Of a stretch of 15,451 nucleotides of DNA, positions 1 through 9,024 are shown one piece after another. The position numbers were made by a program, and so were the translations under genes. This DNA is from Jatrophihabitans sp. (GTDB lineage: Bacteria; Actinomycetota; Actinomycetes; Mycobacteriales; Jatrophihabitantaceae). Under the pieces are notes generated by a model, which saw nothing but the letters and a program-made list of their open reading frames with translations, searched no databases and was not told the DNA's origin. The stretch is from NCBI GenBank assembly GCA_025966255.1, contig JAOPVG010000129.1:1-15451 (forward strand). The letters run 5' to 3'. The stretch's first letter is position 1; the number at the start of each line of letters is the position of its first letter.

Positions 1-2285
<2,285 letters not shown>

Positions 2286-2312
2286 CCCGACCCTCCGCCG
2301 ACCCAACCCGGT

Positions 2313-2380
2313 TGAGTGACGGATTCACAAGATCAGAGACGGCCTCCGGGCCGTCTCTGATCTTGGAAGTCCGTCACTCA
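2313..2380. repeat. 68-bp near-perfect palindrome; possible terminator or dispersed palindromic element
   Basis: Two 32-nt arms (2313-2344 and 2349-2380) surround a 4-nt TCCG loop. The outer 11 bp (TGAGTGACGGA / TCCGTCACTCA) and inner 16 bp (AAGATCAGAGACGGCC / GGCCGTCTCTGATCTT) pair perfectly. They are separated by a 5-nt internal loop (TTCAC opposite GGAAG), which leaves 3 mismatches in 32. It lies 27 nt after the aceE stop, where a terminator belongs, but no T-tract follows either arm. The length and the near-identity of both halves are more than a simple terminator needs, so a repeated extragenic palindrome is also possible. One copy is seen in this window. Confidence 0.85.
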
Positions 2381-2478
2381 TGTGCGGCGGTACGTGCAGC
2401 CCGATCTCAGCGCCGCGCTGCTCCGCGAGCTGGCCGAGCTGCCGATTCCGGCGTGCCGCCCTACCTAAGTAACGGTGG

Positions 2479-2484
2479 GACACT
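2479..2484 (+). promoter_or_regulatory. Candidate -10 box of a leaderless mhuD-like transcript
   Basis: GACACT lies exactly 6 nt before the GTG at 2491. It keeps only the A at position 2 and T at position 6 of the TAnnnT consensus. The same 6-nt spacing recurs before other starts in this window. No clear -35 element and no Shine-Dalgarno sequence is seen. Weak on its own. Confidence 0.25.
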
Positions 2485-2490
2485 GGGGTG

Positions 2491-2811
2491 GTGACAGTCA
2501 TCAAGATCAACGCCATCACCGTCGACACTGGAAGCGGCGACGAACTGGCCCACCGCTTTGCGGCTCGCGCCGGCGCGGTCGACGATCAGGACGGCTTCGA
2601 GGGCTTCGAGCTGCTCAAGCCGACCGACGATCGGACCACGTGGCTCGTCATCACCCGGTGGCGCGACGAAGACGCCTTCAACGCCTGGGTCAGCTCCCCC
2701 GCGTTCGCGCATGGCCACCGATCGGCGGCCGAGCGCGCCGGCGAGGAGGCACCCAAGCCGGTCGGCGTCCACAGCGAGGTGTGGAACTACGAGATCGCCG
2801 TGACCAACTGA
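2491..2811 (+). CDS. mhuD: MhuD-like heme-degrading monooxygenase (ABM domain)
   Basis: A 106-residue single-domain antibiotic-biosynthesis-monooxygenase (ABM) ferredoxin-like protein. It closely resembles mycobacterial MhuD (Rv3592, 105 aa), which oxidatively opens heme to release iron; I recognised this from memory of that sequence. The N-terminus TVIKINAI matches MhuD PVVKINAI and places Asn at position 7, as in MhuD. Trp66 (FNAW) matches the MhuD heme-ruffling Trp. The heme-ligand His falls at position 74 (AFAHGH), one residue earlier than His75 of MhuD. I chose the second of two tandem GTGs (2488, 2491) because it reproduces MhuD numbering and has a -10-like box 6 nt upstream; GTG 2488 would add one residue. 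No signal peptide is visible. It is monocistronic and converges on the aldo/keto reductase gene with a 23-nt gap. The alternative is a generic ABM-family protein of unknown substrate. Confidence 0.75.
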   Translation: MTVIKINAITVDTGSGDELAHRFAARAGAVDDQDGFEGFELLKPTDDRTTWLVITRWRDEDAFNAWVSSPAFAHGHRSAAERAGEEAPKPVGVHSEVWNYEIAVTN

Positions 2812-2834
2812 GAGCACCAGCGGGGCTCGGACGA

Positions 2835-3794
2835 TCAGTAGCGGGCGCCGACCACTTGATCGCCGAGCGGGTCGAGCTCGGCCAGGTCAGCGTCGTCGAG
2901 TTCGACGTCGAGCGCCGCCACGTTCTGCTCCAGCCACTTGATGCGCTTCGTACCCGGGATCGGCACGACCGAGATCCCGAGCCGCTCGGCTCGCCCGTGC
3001 ACCCAGGCCAGCGCGATCTGCGCTGACGACACGCCCTTGCGCTCGGCCACCGCAGCGACCGCCGCGGCAATGGCCCGGTTGGCGGCGCCGGCCTCCCCGA
3101 CGAAACGGGGGCTGCTCGACCGGAAGTCGCCCGCACCGAAGCTGGACGGAGCCACCGTGCCGGTCAGGAAGCCACGCCCGAGCGGCGAGAAGGGCACCAG
3201 CCCGATCCCGAGCTCGCGCAGCGCGTCCAACACGGTCGTCTCCGGGTCGCGCGTCCACAGCGAGTACTCGCTCTGCACAGCCGCGATCGGATGCACGGCG
3301 TGGGCCCGCCGCAGCAACGAGTCGTCGACCTCGGACAGCCCCAGATGCAGCACCTTGCCCTGCTGCACGAGTTCGGCCATCGCGCCGACCGTCTCCTCGA
3401 TCTCCGCGTCCTGCGGCGGCCGGTGCAGGTAGTAGAGATCGATGTGGTCAACCCCGAGGCGCAACAACGAGTCCTCGCAGGCCTTCCTCACGTAGTTCGC
3501 CTTGCCGCGGATGACTCGCTCGCCCGACCCCGCCGAAAAGTCGATACCGAGCTTGGTCGCCAGCTGCGCCTGATCGCGACGGTCGTGCAGCGCGCGCCCG
3601 ACCAGCACCTCGTTGTGCCCGGCACCGTAGACGTTGGCGGTGTCGATGAAGGTCAAGCCGAGCTCGAGCGCTCGATGGATCGTCGCGATGGACTCGTCCC
3701 AGTCGCTCGGGCCGTAGCTCTGGCTCATCCCCATGCAGCCCAGCCCCTGCGCCGACGTGGTCAATCCGCCCAACCGGGCCGTGGAAATCGTCAT
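2835..3794 (-). CDS. Aldo/keto reductase
   Basis: A 319-residue NADPH-dependent aldo/keto reductase with a TIM-barrel fold, the usual family length. The catalytic tetrad is visible: Asp51 and Tyr56 in [11 protein letters not shown], Lys81 in LATKLG and His124 in DLYYLHRP. Near the C-terminus, [16 protein letters not shown] (around 275-290) is the region that grips the 2'-phosphate of NADPH. The N-terminal [13 protein letters not shown] stretch and overall pattern fit the large soluble AKR group that reduces aldehydes and quinone-like carbonyls. Substrate cannot be told from sequence. The ATG at 3794 is preceded 6 nt upstream by TAGGGT, a good actinobacterial -10, so translation may be leaderless. 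It lies 61 nt downstream of the pirin gene on the same strand and probably has its own promoter, though readthrough from PHP-pirin is possible. Confidence 0.92.
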   Translation of the reverse strand: MTISTARLGGLTTSAQGLGCMGMSQSYGPSDWDESIATIHRALELGLTFIDTANVYGAGHNEVLVGRALHDRRDQAQLATKLGIDFSAGSGERVIRGKANYVRKACEDSLLRLGVDHIDLYYLHRPPQDAEIEETVGAMAELVQQGKVLHLGLSEVDDSLLRRAHAVHPIAAVQSEYSLWTRDPETTVLDALRELGIGLVPFSPLGRGFLTGTVAPSSFGAGDFRSSSPRFVGEAGAANRAIAAAVAAVAERKGVSSAQIALAWVHGRAERLGISVVPIPGTKRIKWLEQNVAALDVELDDADLAELDPLGDQVVGARY

Positions 3795-3800
3795 AGGTCG

Positions 3801-3806
3801 ACCCTA
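3801..3806 (-). promoter_or_regulatory. Candidate -10 box of the aldo/keto reductase gene (leaderless)
   Basis: On the minus strand TAGGGT matches TAnnnT fully and lies 6 nt before the ATG at 3794, so the transcript would start at or within a base or two of the start codon. No Shine-Dalgarno sequence is present. A poor TTGGCC lies 19 nt further upstream as a possible -35. Confidence 0.45.
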
Positions 3807-3855
3807 ACCAGGACGGGTCAGTCCCGGCCAAACAAGTCAGTAGCGGGTCCGTCAG

Positions 3856-4470
3856 TCACGCCGATTCGGCGGCGGTGACGAGCAACTCACCGTCTCCCTC
3901 GACGTCCAACGCCACCTCACTCGCCCGCACCGAATCGCCGGGGCCGAGGTCGTAGCCCGCGACGCTGAACCGCCCGACCGCGACGTAGAGATGGACGGCG
4001 GCCGCAGGCGGCAGCCGCGTATTCCGGGGCCGACGCAGGACCGAGAACGTCCCGGTGCTCAATGTCAGTGGTGGAGCCGCCAGGTCGTAGTCGGGCAGAT
4101 CCTCGTCGGTGAGCAGCCAGAGCTGGACGAAGTGCAGCGGCTCGGTGTCCGAAGCATTGCGCTCGACGTGCTCGATGCCGAGGCCGGTCAGTTGATACTG
4201 CGCCAGACCCGGCGTCACCACTCGGATGCGAGTGGCGTCGTCCTCGTGTCGCAGGGCGCCGTCGAGCACCCAGGTGATCAGTTCGACGCGCGCGTGCGGG
4301 TGCCGGTCGAACCCGGCTCCGGGGTCGAGCAAGTGCTCGTCGCAGGCCACGACCGGACCGAAGGACAAGTTTTCCGCGTCAAAGTGCGGGCCGGAGGAGA
4401 ACGAGTGCCAGGTGGTGATGCCGGGCTGCTGGGTGCGAAAGCGGTCGCCGGCCCGGCGGATCTCGATCAT
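3856..4470 (-). CDS. Pirin family protein
   Basis: A 204-residue bicupin of the pirin family; characterised relatives are metal-dependent (Fe) and some (YhhW type) have quercetinase activity. The pirin metal site is complete in the N-terminal cupin: His57 and His59 in RHPHARVE, and His101 and Glu103 in GIEHVERN. FVQLWL (about 114-119) is the strand after the metal site that is typical of pirins. The C-terminal cupin (about 140-204) lacks metal ligands, as in the family. The frame stays open well upstream, but ATG 4470 begins the pirin fold (MIEIRRAGDRF). It overlaps the stop of the PHP gene as ATGA, which indicates translational coupling and a shared transcript. The substrate is unknown, and no functional link to the PHP protein is known to me. 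Confidence 0.9.
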   Translation of the reverse strand: MIEIRRAGDRFRTQQPGITTWHSFSSGPHFDAENLSFGPVVACDEHLLDPGAGFDRHPHARVELITWVLDGALRHEDDATRIRVVTPGLAQYQLTGLGIEHVERNASDTEPLHFVQLWLLTDEDLPDYDLAAPPLTLSTGTFSVLRRPRNTRLPPAAAVHLYVAVGRFSVAGYDLGPGDSVRASEVALDVEGDGELLVTAAESA

Positions 4471-5534
4471 GGCCGGACGGAGTGGTCGGCCGCCCAGTCG
4501 AGCAGGTTCTCGGCCGACCAGGTGTTGACGATCGTCGCGACGTCGACCCCGCAGCGCGCCGCCCGCTCGCAGCCGTTGGGCTGCCAATCCAGCTGTCCGG
4601 GGGCGTGCGCGTCGGTGTCGATGGAGGTGAGGCAGCCGGCCTCGACGGCGAGCCGCAGCAGCCGCTTGGGCGGGTCGAGCCGCTCGGGTCGGGAGTTGAT
4701 CTCGACCGCGACGCCGAACTGCGCACACGCAGCGAACACGATGTCGGCGTCGAATTGCGACTCCGGCCGGGTGCCCCGTCCGCCGGTGATCAGCCGTCCG
4801 GTGCAATGACCCAGGATGTCGGTGTGCGGGTTCGCCACCGCGGCCACCATCCGCGGCGTCATCTCCTCGCCCGGCATCCTCAGCTTGGAGTGGACGCTCG
4901 CCACCACCACGTCGAGGCGGGCGAGCAGCGACGGTTTCTGGTCGAGTGTGCCGTCGTCGAGGATGTCCACCTCGATGCCGGTGAGGATGCGGAACGGCGC
5001 GGCGTCGCCGGCCGCCGCCTGGGCGGTGAACTCGTCGTTGAGCGCCGCGACGACGTCGAGTTGCTGCTCCAGCCGCTCGGCCGACAATCCGTTGGCCACG
5101 GTGAGCCGCGGCGAGTGATCGGTGAGGACGACGTAGTCGTGGCCGAGCGCGCGCGCAGTCTGAGCCATCTCCTTGATCGGCGAGCCGCCGTCGGACCAGT
5201 CCGAGTGCGTGTGGCAGTCGCCCCGCAGCGCGTTACGTATCGCCGCGGTCGCCTCGTCCAGCGGCGTGTCCTCCGTCGCCTCGAGCCGGCGCAGGTAGAC
5301 CGGCACCTCACCGCGCAGCGACTCGGTGACGCACTGGGCCGTCACCTTGCCGATCCCGGTCAACTCGCCGAGCGTGCCGGCCTCGGCGCGCGAGGCGAGT
5401 TCGTCGGCCGAGAGCCCGTCGACCACGCCCGCCGCGGTGCGGAACGCCTTCACCCGGTACGTGGGTTCGCGGGCGCGTTCGAGCCGGAAGGCGATCTGTC
5501 GCAGATCGGCGGCCGCATCGCGGTCATCAGGCAC
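4467..5534 (-). CDS. PHP-domain protein with N-terminal PolX-like HhH domain
   Basis: A 355-residue probable metal-dependent phosphoesterase or nuclease. Residues 8-75 resemble the 8-kDa N-terminal domain of bacterial PolX (FRLERAREPTYRVKAFR, then a helix-hairpin-helix LTGIGKVTA at 58-66). Residues 105-350 are a PHP domain with its metal-ligand motifs: GDCHTHSDWSDG (105-116), TDHS (138-141), GIEVDIL (186-192), ASVHS (212-216), ILGH (240-243), EINSRP (278-283) and DTDAHA (306-311). The palm and fingers polymerase domains of full PolX are absent, so it should not polymerise DNA. A role in DNA repair or 3'-end processing is inferred. GTG 5534 was chosen because it begins the conserved region and has TACGGT 6 nt upstream; an ATG at 5645 would run through the divergent fasR start. 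It overlaps the pirin start by 4 nt. Confidence 0.88.
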   Translation of the reverse strand: MPDDRDAAADLRQIAFRLERAREPTYRVKAFRTAAGVVDGLSADELASRAEAGTLGELTGIGKVTAQCVTESLRGEVPVYLRRLEATEDTPLDEATAAIRNALRGDCHTHSDWSDGGSPIKEMAQTARALGHDYVVLTDHSPRLTVANGLSAERLEQQLDVVAALNDEFTAQAAAGDAAPFRILTGIEVDILDDGTLDQKPSLLARLDVVVASVHSKLRMPGEEMTPRMVAAVANPHTDILGHCTGRLITGGRGTRPESQFDADIVFAACAQFGVAVEINSRPERLDPPKRLLRLAVEAGCLTSIDTDAHAPGQLDWQPNGCERAARCGVDVATIVNTWSAENLLDWAADHSVRP

Positions 5535-5540
5535 GGTCCA

Positions 5541-5546
5541 ACCGTA
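5541..5546 (-). promoter_or_regulatory. Candidate -10 box of the PHP gene (leaderless)
   Basis: TACGGT on the minus strand fits TAnnnT and is followed by 6 nt and the GTG at 5534. There is no Shine-Dalgarno sequence. The box coincides with where the -35 of the divergent fasR promoter should fall (about 5540-5545), so the two promoters may exclude each other. Confidence 0.45.
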
Positions 5547-5562
5547 TCCACTCGACGCATGG

Positions 5563-5568
5563 CAGGCT
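5563..5568 (+). promoter_or_regulatory. Candidate -10 box of fasR (leaderless)
   Basis: CAGGCT is one mismatch from TAGGCT, a common actinobacterial -10, and lies 6 nt before the GTG at 5575. The identical hexamer at identical spacing precedes the CDF transporter start at 14628. No Shine-Dalgarno sequence is present. Confidence 0.35.
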
Positions 5569-5574
5569 GCGACC

Positions 5575-6741
5575 GTGAACAGCAGGCCCGGACTGCAGGA
5601 CGTGACGATCCGTCGCATCGAGCAGGCCACTGGCCGGCTCGCCACCCAGAGCGTCGCGCGGATGGACGAGGAGCTGCCCTGGTTCCGTGAGCTGCCCTCG
5701 GATCAACGCTCCTGGGTGACGCTCGTGGCCCAGGCCGGCCTGCAGTCCTACGTCGACTGGTTGCGCTCCCCCGACGACGTGCTGCGCCTGACCGGCGAGG
5801 TCTTCGCCGCCGCGCCATCGGCGATGGCCCGGTCGGTGTCCTTGCAGCAGACCGTCGAGCTTGTCCGGCAGACGATCGCCGTGGCCGAGGAACAGCTGCC
5901 GGTGCTGGCCGGACCCGAGGACGCGGCGGTGGTACGCGAGGAACTGCTCCGCTTCAGCCGCGAGATCGCGTTCGCGGCGGCCCGCATCTACGCCACCGCC
6001 GCGGAGGACCGCGGCTCGTGGGACCGACGGCTGGAAGCGCTGGTGATCGACAACCTGGTGAGCGGGTCCATCGTCGGCGACCCACTGCCGAGCCAGCTGG
6101 CCGCGCTGGGCTGGCACGGTTCGGGTCCGATCGTCGCGATCGTCGGCTCAACGCCCGACGGCGCACCCGACCTCGCGCTCGCCGAGGTGCATGCCCAGGC
6201 CCGCCGCCTCGGCCTGGACGCGATGGCCGGAGTCCACGCCGAGCGGCTCGTCATCGTCGTCGGCGGCGTCACCGACGTGGCCGAACTCGCGCGACAACTG
6301 CTGCCCGCGTTCGGCGACGGACCGGTCGTGATCGGCCCGCTCGCCGCCGATGTCTCCGACGCCGTGACGGTGACCCAGGCGGCGCTCAGCGGGCTGCGGG
6401 CCGTGCCGGCCTGGCCCGCCGCGCCCCGGCCGGTCAACGCCGACGCGCTGTTGCCCGAGCGCGCGCTCGCCGGGGATGCCGAAGCACGGGCCCAACTGGT
6501 CGACGACGTCTACCGTCCGCTCGTCGCGTCGGGTGGTTCGTTGGTCGAGACGGTGGCCGCGTTCCTGGACGCCGGCGGGGCGCTCGAGGCGACGGCCCGG
6601 GCCCTGTTCGTGCACGCCAACACCGTCCGGTACCGGCTGCGCCGGGTGGCCGAGGTCTGCGGCGAATCGCCGACCGACGCCCGCGGCGCCCTCACTCTGC
6701 GCATCGCGCTCGTGCTCGGACGTCTGGAAACATTGAGTTAA
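5575..6741 (+). CDS. fasR: PucR-family transcriptional regulator of fatty acid synthesis, FasR-like
   Basis: A 388-residue DNA-binding protein. Residues 1-150 are a helical N-terminal region, 150-280 a GGDEF-like middle domain as in CdaR/PucR proteins (for example GPIVAIVGSTPD), and 322-384 a C-terminal PucR-type helix-turn-helix with HANTVRYRLRR at 347-357. Its position directly upstream of fabD matches Streptomyces coelicolor fasR, a PucR-like activator of the fabD-fabH-acpP-fabF operon, and M. tuberculosis Rv2242. By that precedent it should bind upstream of fabD and activate the operon, probably in response to an acyl signal that cannot be read from sequence. GTG 5575 was chosen because the conserved region starts just after it and a -10-like box lies 6 nt upstream. 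The frame is open further upstream to 5326, but that stretch is antisense to the PHP gene. It ends with TAA, 122 nt before fabD. Confidence 0.88.
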   Translation: MNSRPGLQDVTIRRIEQATGRLATQSVARMDEELPWFRELPSDQRSWVTLVAQAGLQSYVDWLRSPDDVLRLTGEVFAAAPSAMARSVSLQQTVELVRQTIAVAEEQLPVLAGPEDAAVVREELLRFSREIAFAAARIYATAAEDRGSWDRRLEALVIDNLVSGSIVGDPLPSQLAALGWHGSGPIVAIVGSTPDGAPDLALAEVHAQARRLGLDAMAGVHAERLVIVVGGVTDVAELARQLLPAFGDGPVVIGPLAADVSDAVTVTQAALSGLRAVPAWPAAPRPVNADALLPERALAGDAEARAQLVDDVYRPLVASGGSLVETVAAFLDAGGALEATARALFVHANTVRYRLRRVAEVCGESPTDARGALTLRIALVLGRLETLS

Positions 6742-6863
6742 CCCGACAACCAGTTGCTGCTACATCACCGTAATGTCGGCGGGTCGTCTGGCGGATACCT
6801 ACAAAAGCCCGCTCCCAAACCTGTCGGTGTCGCGGTCGCATTCAGGACCCCAGGCAGGTCATT
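6742..6863 (+). promoter_or_regulatory. fabD operon upstream region with CCGACA/TGTCGG repeats
   Basis: This 122-nt gap between fasR and fabD is the natural promoter region of the FAS-II operon. TAATGT (6771-6776) fits a -10 box. CCGACA (6743-6748) and TGTCGG (6774-6779) form an inverted pair, and TGTCGG occurs again at 6822-6827. These could be regulator half-sites, but hexamers of this composition can arise by chance at this GC content. AGGCAGG (6852-6858) is a plausible ribosome binding site for the GTG at 6864. No strong terminator lies between the two genes, so readthrough from fasR is possible. Confidence 0.4.
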
Positions 6864-8045
6864 GTGGAGAGTGTGATTGCCGTATTCGCTCCCGGGCAGG
6901 GCGCACAGTCGCCCGGCATGTTCGTGCCGTGGCTTGAGCTGCCTGGCGTCGAAGAGCAGATCGGCGGCTTCTCCGAGGCCACCGGGCTCGATCTCCTCCG
7001 CCTTGGCACGACCGCCGGCGCCGATGAGATCAAGGACACCGCGGTCACCCAGCCCCTGCTCGTCGCTCTCGGCGTCATCGCGGCCGCCCACCTGGGTCTG
7101 GAAGAGGCGGGCGAGCGGGTCGTGGCCGGGCACAGCGTCGGCGAGCTGACCGCCGCTGCCGTCGCCGGTGCGTTGAGCGCCTCGGACGCTGTCGCCTTCG
7201 CCGGCCGCCGAGGCGCGGAGATGGCGGCCGCGTGTGCGCTCACCCCGACCGGCATGTCGGCCGTGCTCGGCGGAGACGCGGACGTGGTGGTCGCGGCCAT
7301 CGAGTCCGCCGGCCTCACCGCGGCGAACCGCAACGGCGCGGGCCAGATCGTGGCCGCCGGTGCGATGGACGCCCTGGAGAAGTTCGCGGCCGAGCCGCCG
7401 GCCGGTGCCCGGGTACGCCCCTTGTCGGTCGCTGGCGCCTTCCACACGCACTACATGGCCCCGGCCGAGCAGGCGCTGGCCGAATACACGTCCACGATGC
7501 CGATCGCCGATCCGCGGCCGATCCTGCTGTCCAACGCCGACGGCGCGGCCGTCGACACCGGTGCGGACCTGCTCGCGCGCCTCGTCCGCCAGGTCACGCT
7601 GCCGGTGCGCTGGGATCTGTGCCTGCGCTCCTGCAGCGACCTCGGCGTGACCGCAGCCATCGAGCTCGCTCCGGCCGGCGTGCTCGCCGGAATCGCCAAG
7701 CGGGAACTGCCGGGCGTCGAGCTGCTCGCCGTCAAGACCCCCGACGACCTCGAGCGCGGCCGCACGCTGGTGGCGAGCCGACCGCAGCACGGGCAGGGGG
7801 AACACACCCCCGAGTTCCGCGTGGTCGTCACGCCCGCCAAGGGCGTGTTCACCCGGGCCGAGTCCGTCACCGAGGGCCACGAGGTCGCGCGCGGCACGCG
7901 GTTGGGGACCGTGCGCACGAACCGCGACGAGCACGCGATCATCGCCAACGAGGCGGGAGTGCTCGCCGAGTGGCTGCGCCACGACGGCGACATTGTGCCG
8001 GCCGGCCTGCCCGTCGCCCGCCTGTCCAACGGATCGGAGTACTGA
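6864..8045 (+). CDS. fabD: Malonyl-CoA:ACP transacylase FabD with an extra C-terminal hammerhead-like domain
   Basis: FabD transfers malonyl from CoA to the ACP phosphopantetheine for FAS-II elongation. Residues 4-300 are the full acyltransferase: APGQGAQSPG near the N-terminus, nucleophile Ser91 in GHSVGE, Arg116, catalytic His194 in GAFHTHYMAP, and ELAPAGVLAGIAKR. This part closely follows M. tuberculosis FabD (Rv2243). At 393 aa the protein is about 85-90 residues longer than usual. After a polar linker (305-316), residues 317-388 resemble a biotinyl/lipoyl domain, but the carrier Lys of EAMKM is replaced (RTNRD, with Arg354 at the Lys position). GTG 6864 has AGGCAGG upstream; GTG 6873, nearer the usual N-terminus (IAVFAPGQ), has GGAGA only 2 nt before it. 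fabH begins 1 nt after the stop, so the genes are coupled. Confidence 0.95.
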   Translation: MESVIAVFAPGQGAQSPGMFVPWLELPGVEEQIGGFSEATGLDLLRLGTTAGADEIKDTAVTQPLLVALGVIAAAHLGLEEAGERVVAGHSVGELTAAAVAGALSASDAVAFAGRRGAEMAAACALTPTGMSAVLGGDADVVVAAIESAGLTAANRNGAGQIVAAGAMDALEKFAAEPPAGARVRPLSVAGAFHTHYMAPAEQALAEYTSTMPIADPRPILLSNADGAAVDTGADLLARLVRQVTLPVRWDLCLRSCSDLGVTAAIELAPAGVLAGIAKRELPGVELLAVKTPDDLERGRTLVASRPQHGQGEHTPEFRVVVTPAKGVFTRAESVTEGHEVARGTRLGTVRTNRDEHAIIANEAGVLAEWLRHDGDIVPAGLPVARLSNGSEY

Positions 8046-8046
8046 G

Positions 8047-9012
8047 GTGACCCTCGCCGTCGCCCCCGGCTCACCCGCTACCCGCATCCTCGGGCTGGGT
8101 CACTACCGTCCCGGCAACGTCATCACCAACCACGACCTCATCGCCCGCGGCGTGGACACCGACGACGAGTGGGTCAAGAGCCGGGTCGGCATCGCCGAGC
8201 GGCGCTGGGCCGACCCGGACGAGACCGTCGTCGACATGGCCGAGCAGGCCGCGAGCAAGGCCCTCGCCGCGAGCGGGGTGGAGACCTCCGAGATCGACCT
8301 CGTGCTCGTCGCCACCTGCACGATGCCAACACCGGTGCCGGCCGCGGCGCCCAACCTGGCCAACCGGCTGGGCATCCTCGCGCCCGGTGCCTACGACGTG
8401 AACTCGGGCTGCTCGGGATTCGTCTACGCGCTCAATGCCGCGTCCGCCGCGGTGCTGACCGGCCAGGCCCGCAACGTCCTGGTCGTGGCGGCCGAGCGAT
8501 TCTCCGGCTGGCTCGACATGAGCGACCGCAGCACCTGCATCATCCTGGGTGACGCTGCCGGCGCGGCCGTCGTCGGCCCGTCCGACACTGCGGGTCTCGG
8601 CCCGGTGGTGTGGGGCAGCGACGGCGAGCAGTTCGACACCGTCGCCATCGACCAGGAGTCCCACTTCTTCCGGCAGGAGGGCCAGGCCGTCTACCGGTGG
8701 GCCACCGGCAAGATGGCACCGATCGCGTTGGAGGCCTGCCGCCGGGCCGGTGTCGCGCTGGAGGACATCGCCGCCTTCGTGCCGCATCAGGCCAATCTGC
8801 GCATCATCGACGCCCTGGCCCGCCGCATCGGCATGCCGAACGCGATCGTCGCGCGTGACATCGTGACGTCGGGCAACACGTCCGCGGCGACCATCCCGCT
8901 GGCGCTCTCGCGCATGGTCGAACGCGGCGAGATCTTGTCCGGCGCCCCGGTGTTGCTGCTCGGCTTCGGCTCCGGCCTGGCCTACGCGGCGCAGGTCGTC
9001 CTCTCTCCGTAA
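8047..9012 (+). CDS. fabH: Beta-ketoacyl-ACP synthase III (FabH)
   Basis: FabH condenses an acyl-CoA primer with malonyl-ACP to start each fatty acid chain; in actinomycetes it often prefers branched primers, and the substrate here is not readable. The protein is 321 residues, normal for the family. The catalytic triad is visible: Cys122 in VNSGCSGF, His247 in VPHQAN and Asn277 in SGNTSAA. DDEWVKSRVGIAERRW (39-54) is the typical N-terminal FabH stretch. GTG 8047 follows the fabD stop by 1 nt, with GGAG about 7 nt upstream inside fabD; the frame is open further upstream, but that is fabD sequence. A 74-nt gap containing a perfect hairpin separates it from acpP. FabH inside the operon is the Streptomyces arrangement; mycobacteria keep fabH elsewhere. 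Confidence 0.96.
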   Translation: MTLAVAPGSPATRILGLGHYRPGNVITNHDLIARGVDTDDEWVKSRVGIAERRWADPDETVVDMAEQAASKALAASGVETSEIDLVLVATCTMPTPVPAAAPNLANRLGILAPGAYDVNSGCSGFVYALNAASAAVLTGQARNVLVVAAERFSGWLDMSDRSTCIILGDAAGAAVVGPSDTAGLGPVVWGSDGEQFDTVAIDQESHFFRQEGQAVYRWATGKMAPIALEACRRAGVALEDIAAFVPHQANLRIIDALARRIGMPNAIVARDIVTSGNTSAATIPLALSRMVERGEILSGAPVLLLGFGSGLAYAAQVVLSP

Positions 9013-9024
9013 CGTCTCTCTCGC

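Noticed and set aside
2380..2472. Short frames between the palindrome and the mhuD-like gene, including a 28-codon GTG frame at 2382-2468 (starts VRRYVQPDL)
   Set aside because: They lack a ribosome binding site, recognisable domain or conservation evidence. One could be a gene remnant, but I cannot support that.
4471..4806. Upstream extension of the pirin frame to an ATG at 4806
   Set aside because: The added residues are Arg-rich shadow sequence of the PHP gene. The pirin fold starts at ATG 4470, which also makes the ATGA overlap.
6765..8087. Long minus-strand reading frame opposite fabD (and similar ones opposite fabH, fabF and accD6)
   Set aside because: These are typical antisense frames of high-GC coding DNA. 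They are rich in Arg, Gly, His and Asp with no recognisable motifs, while the plus strand encodes complete FAS-II enzymes.
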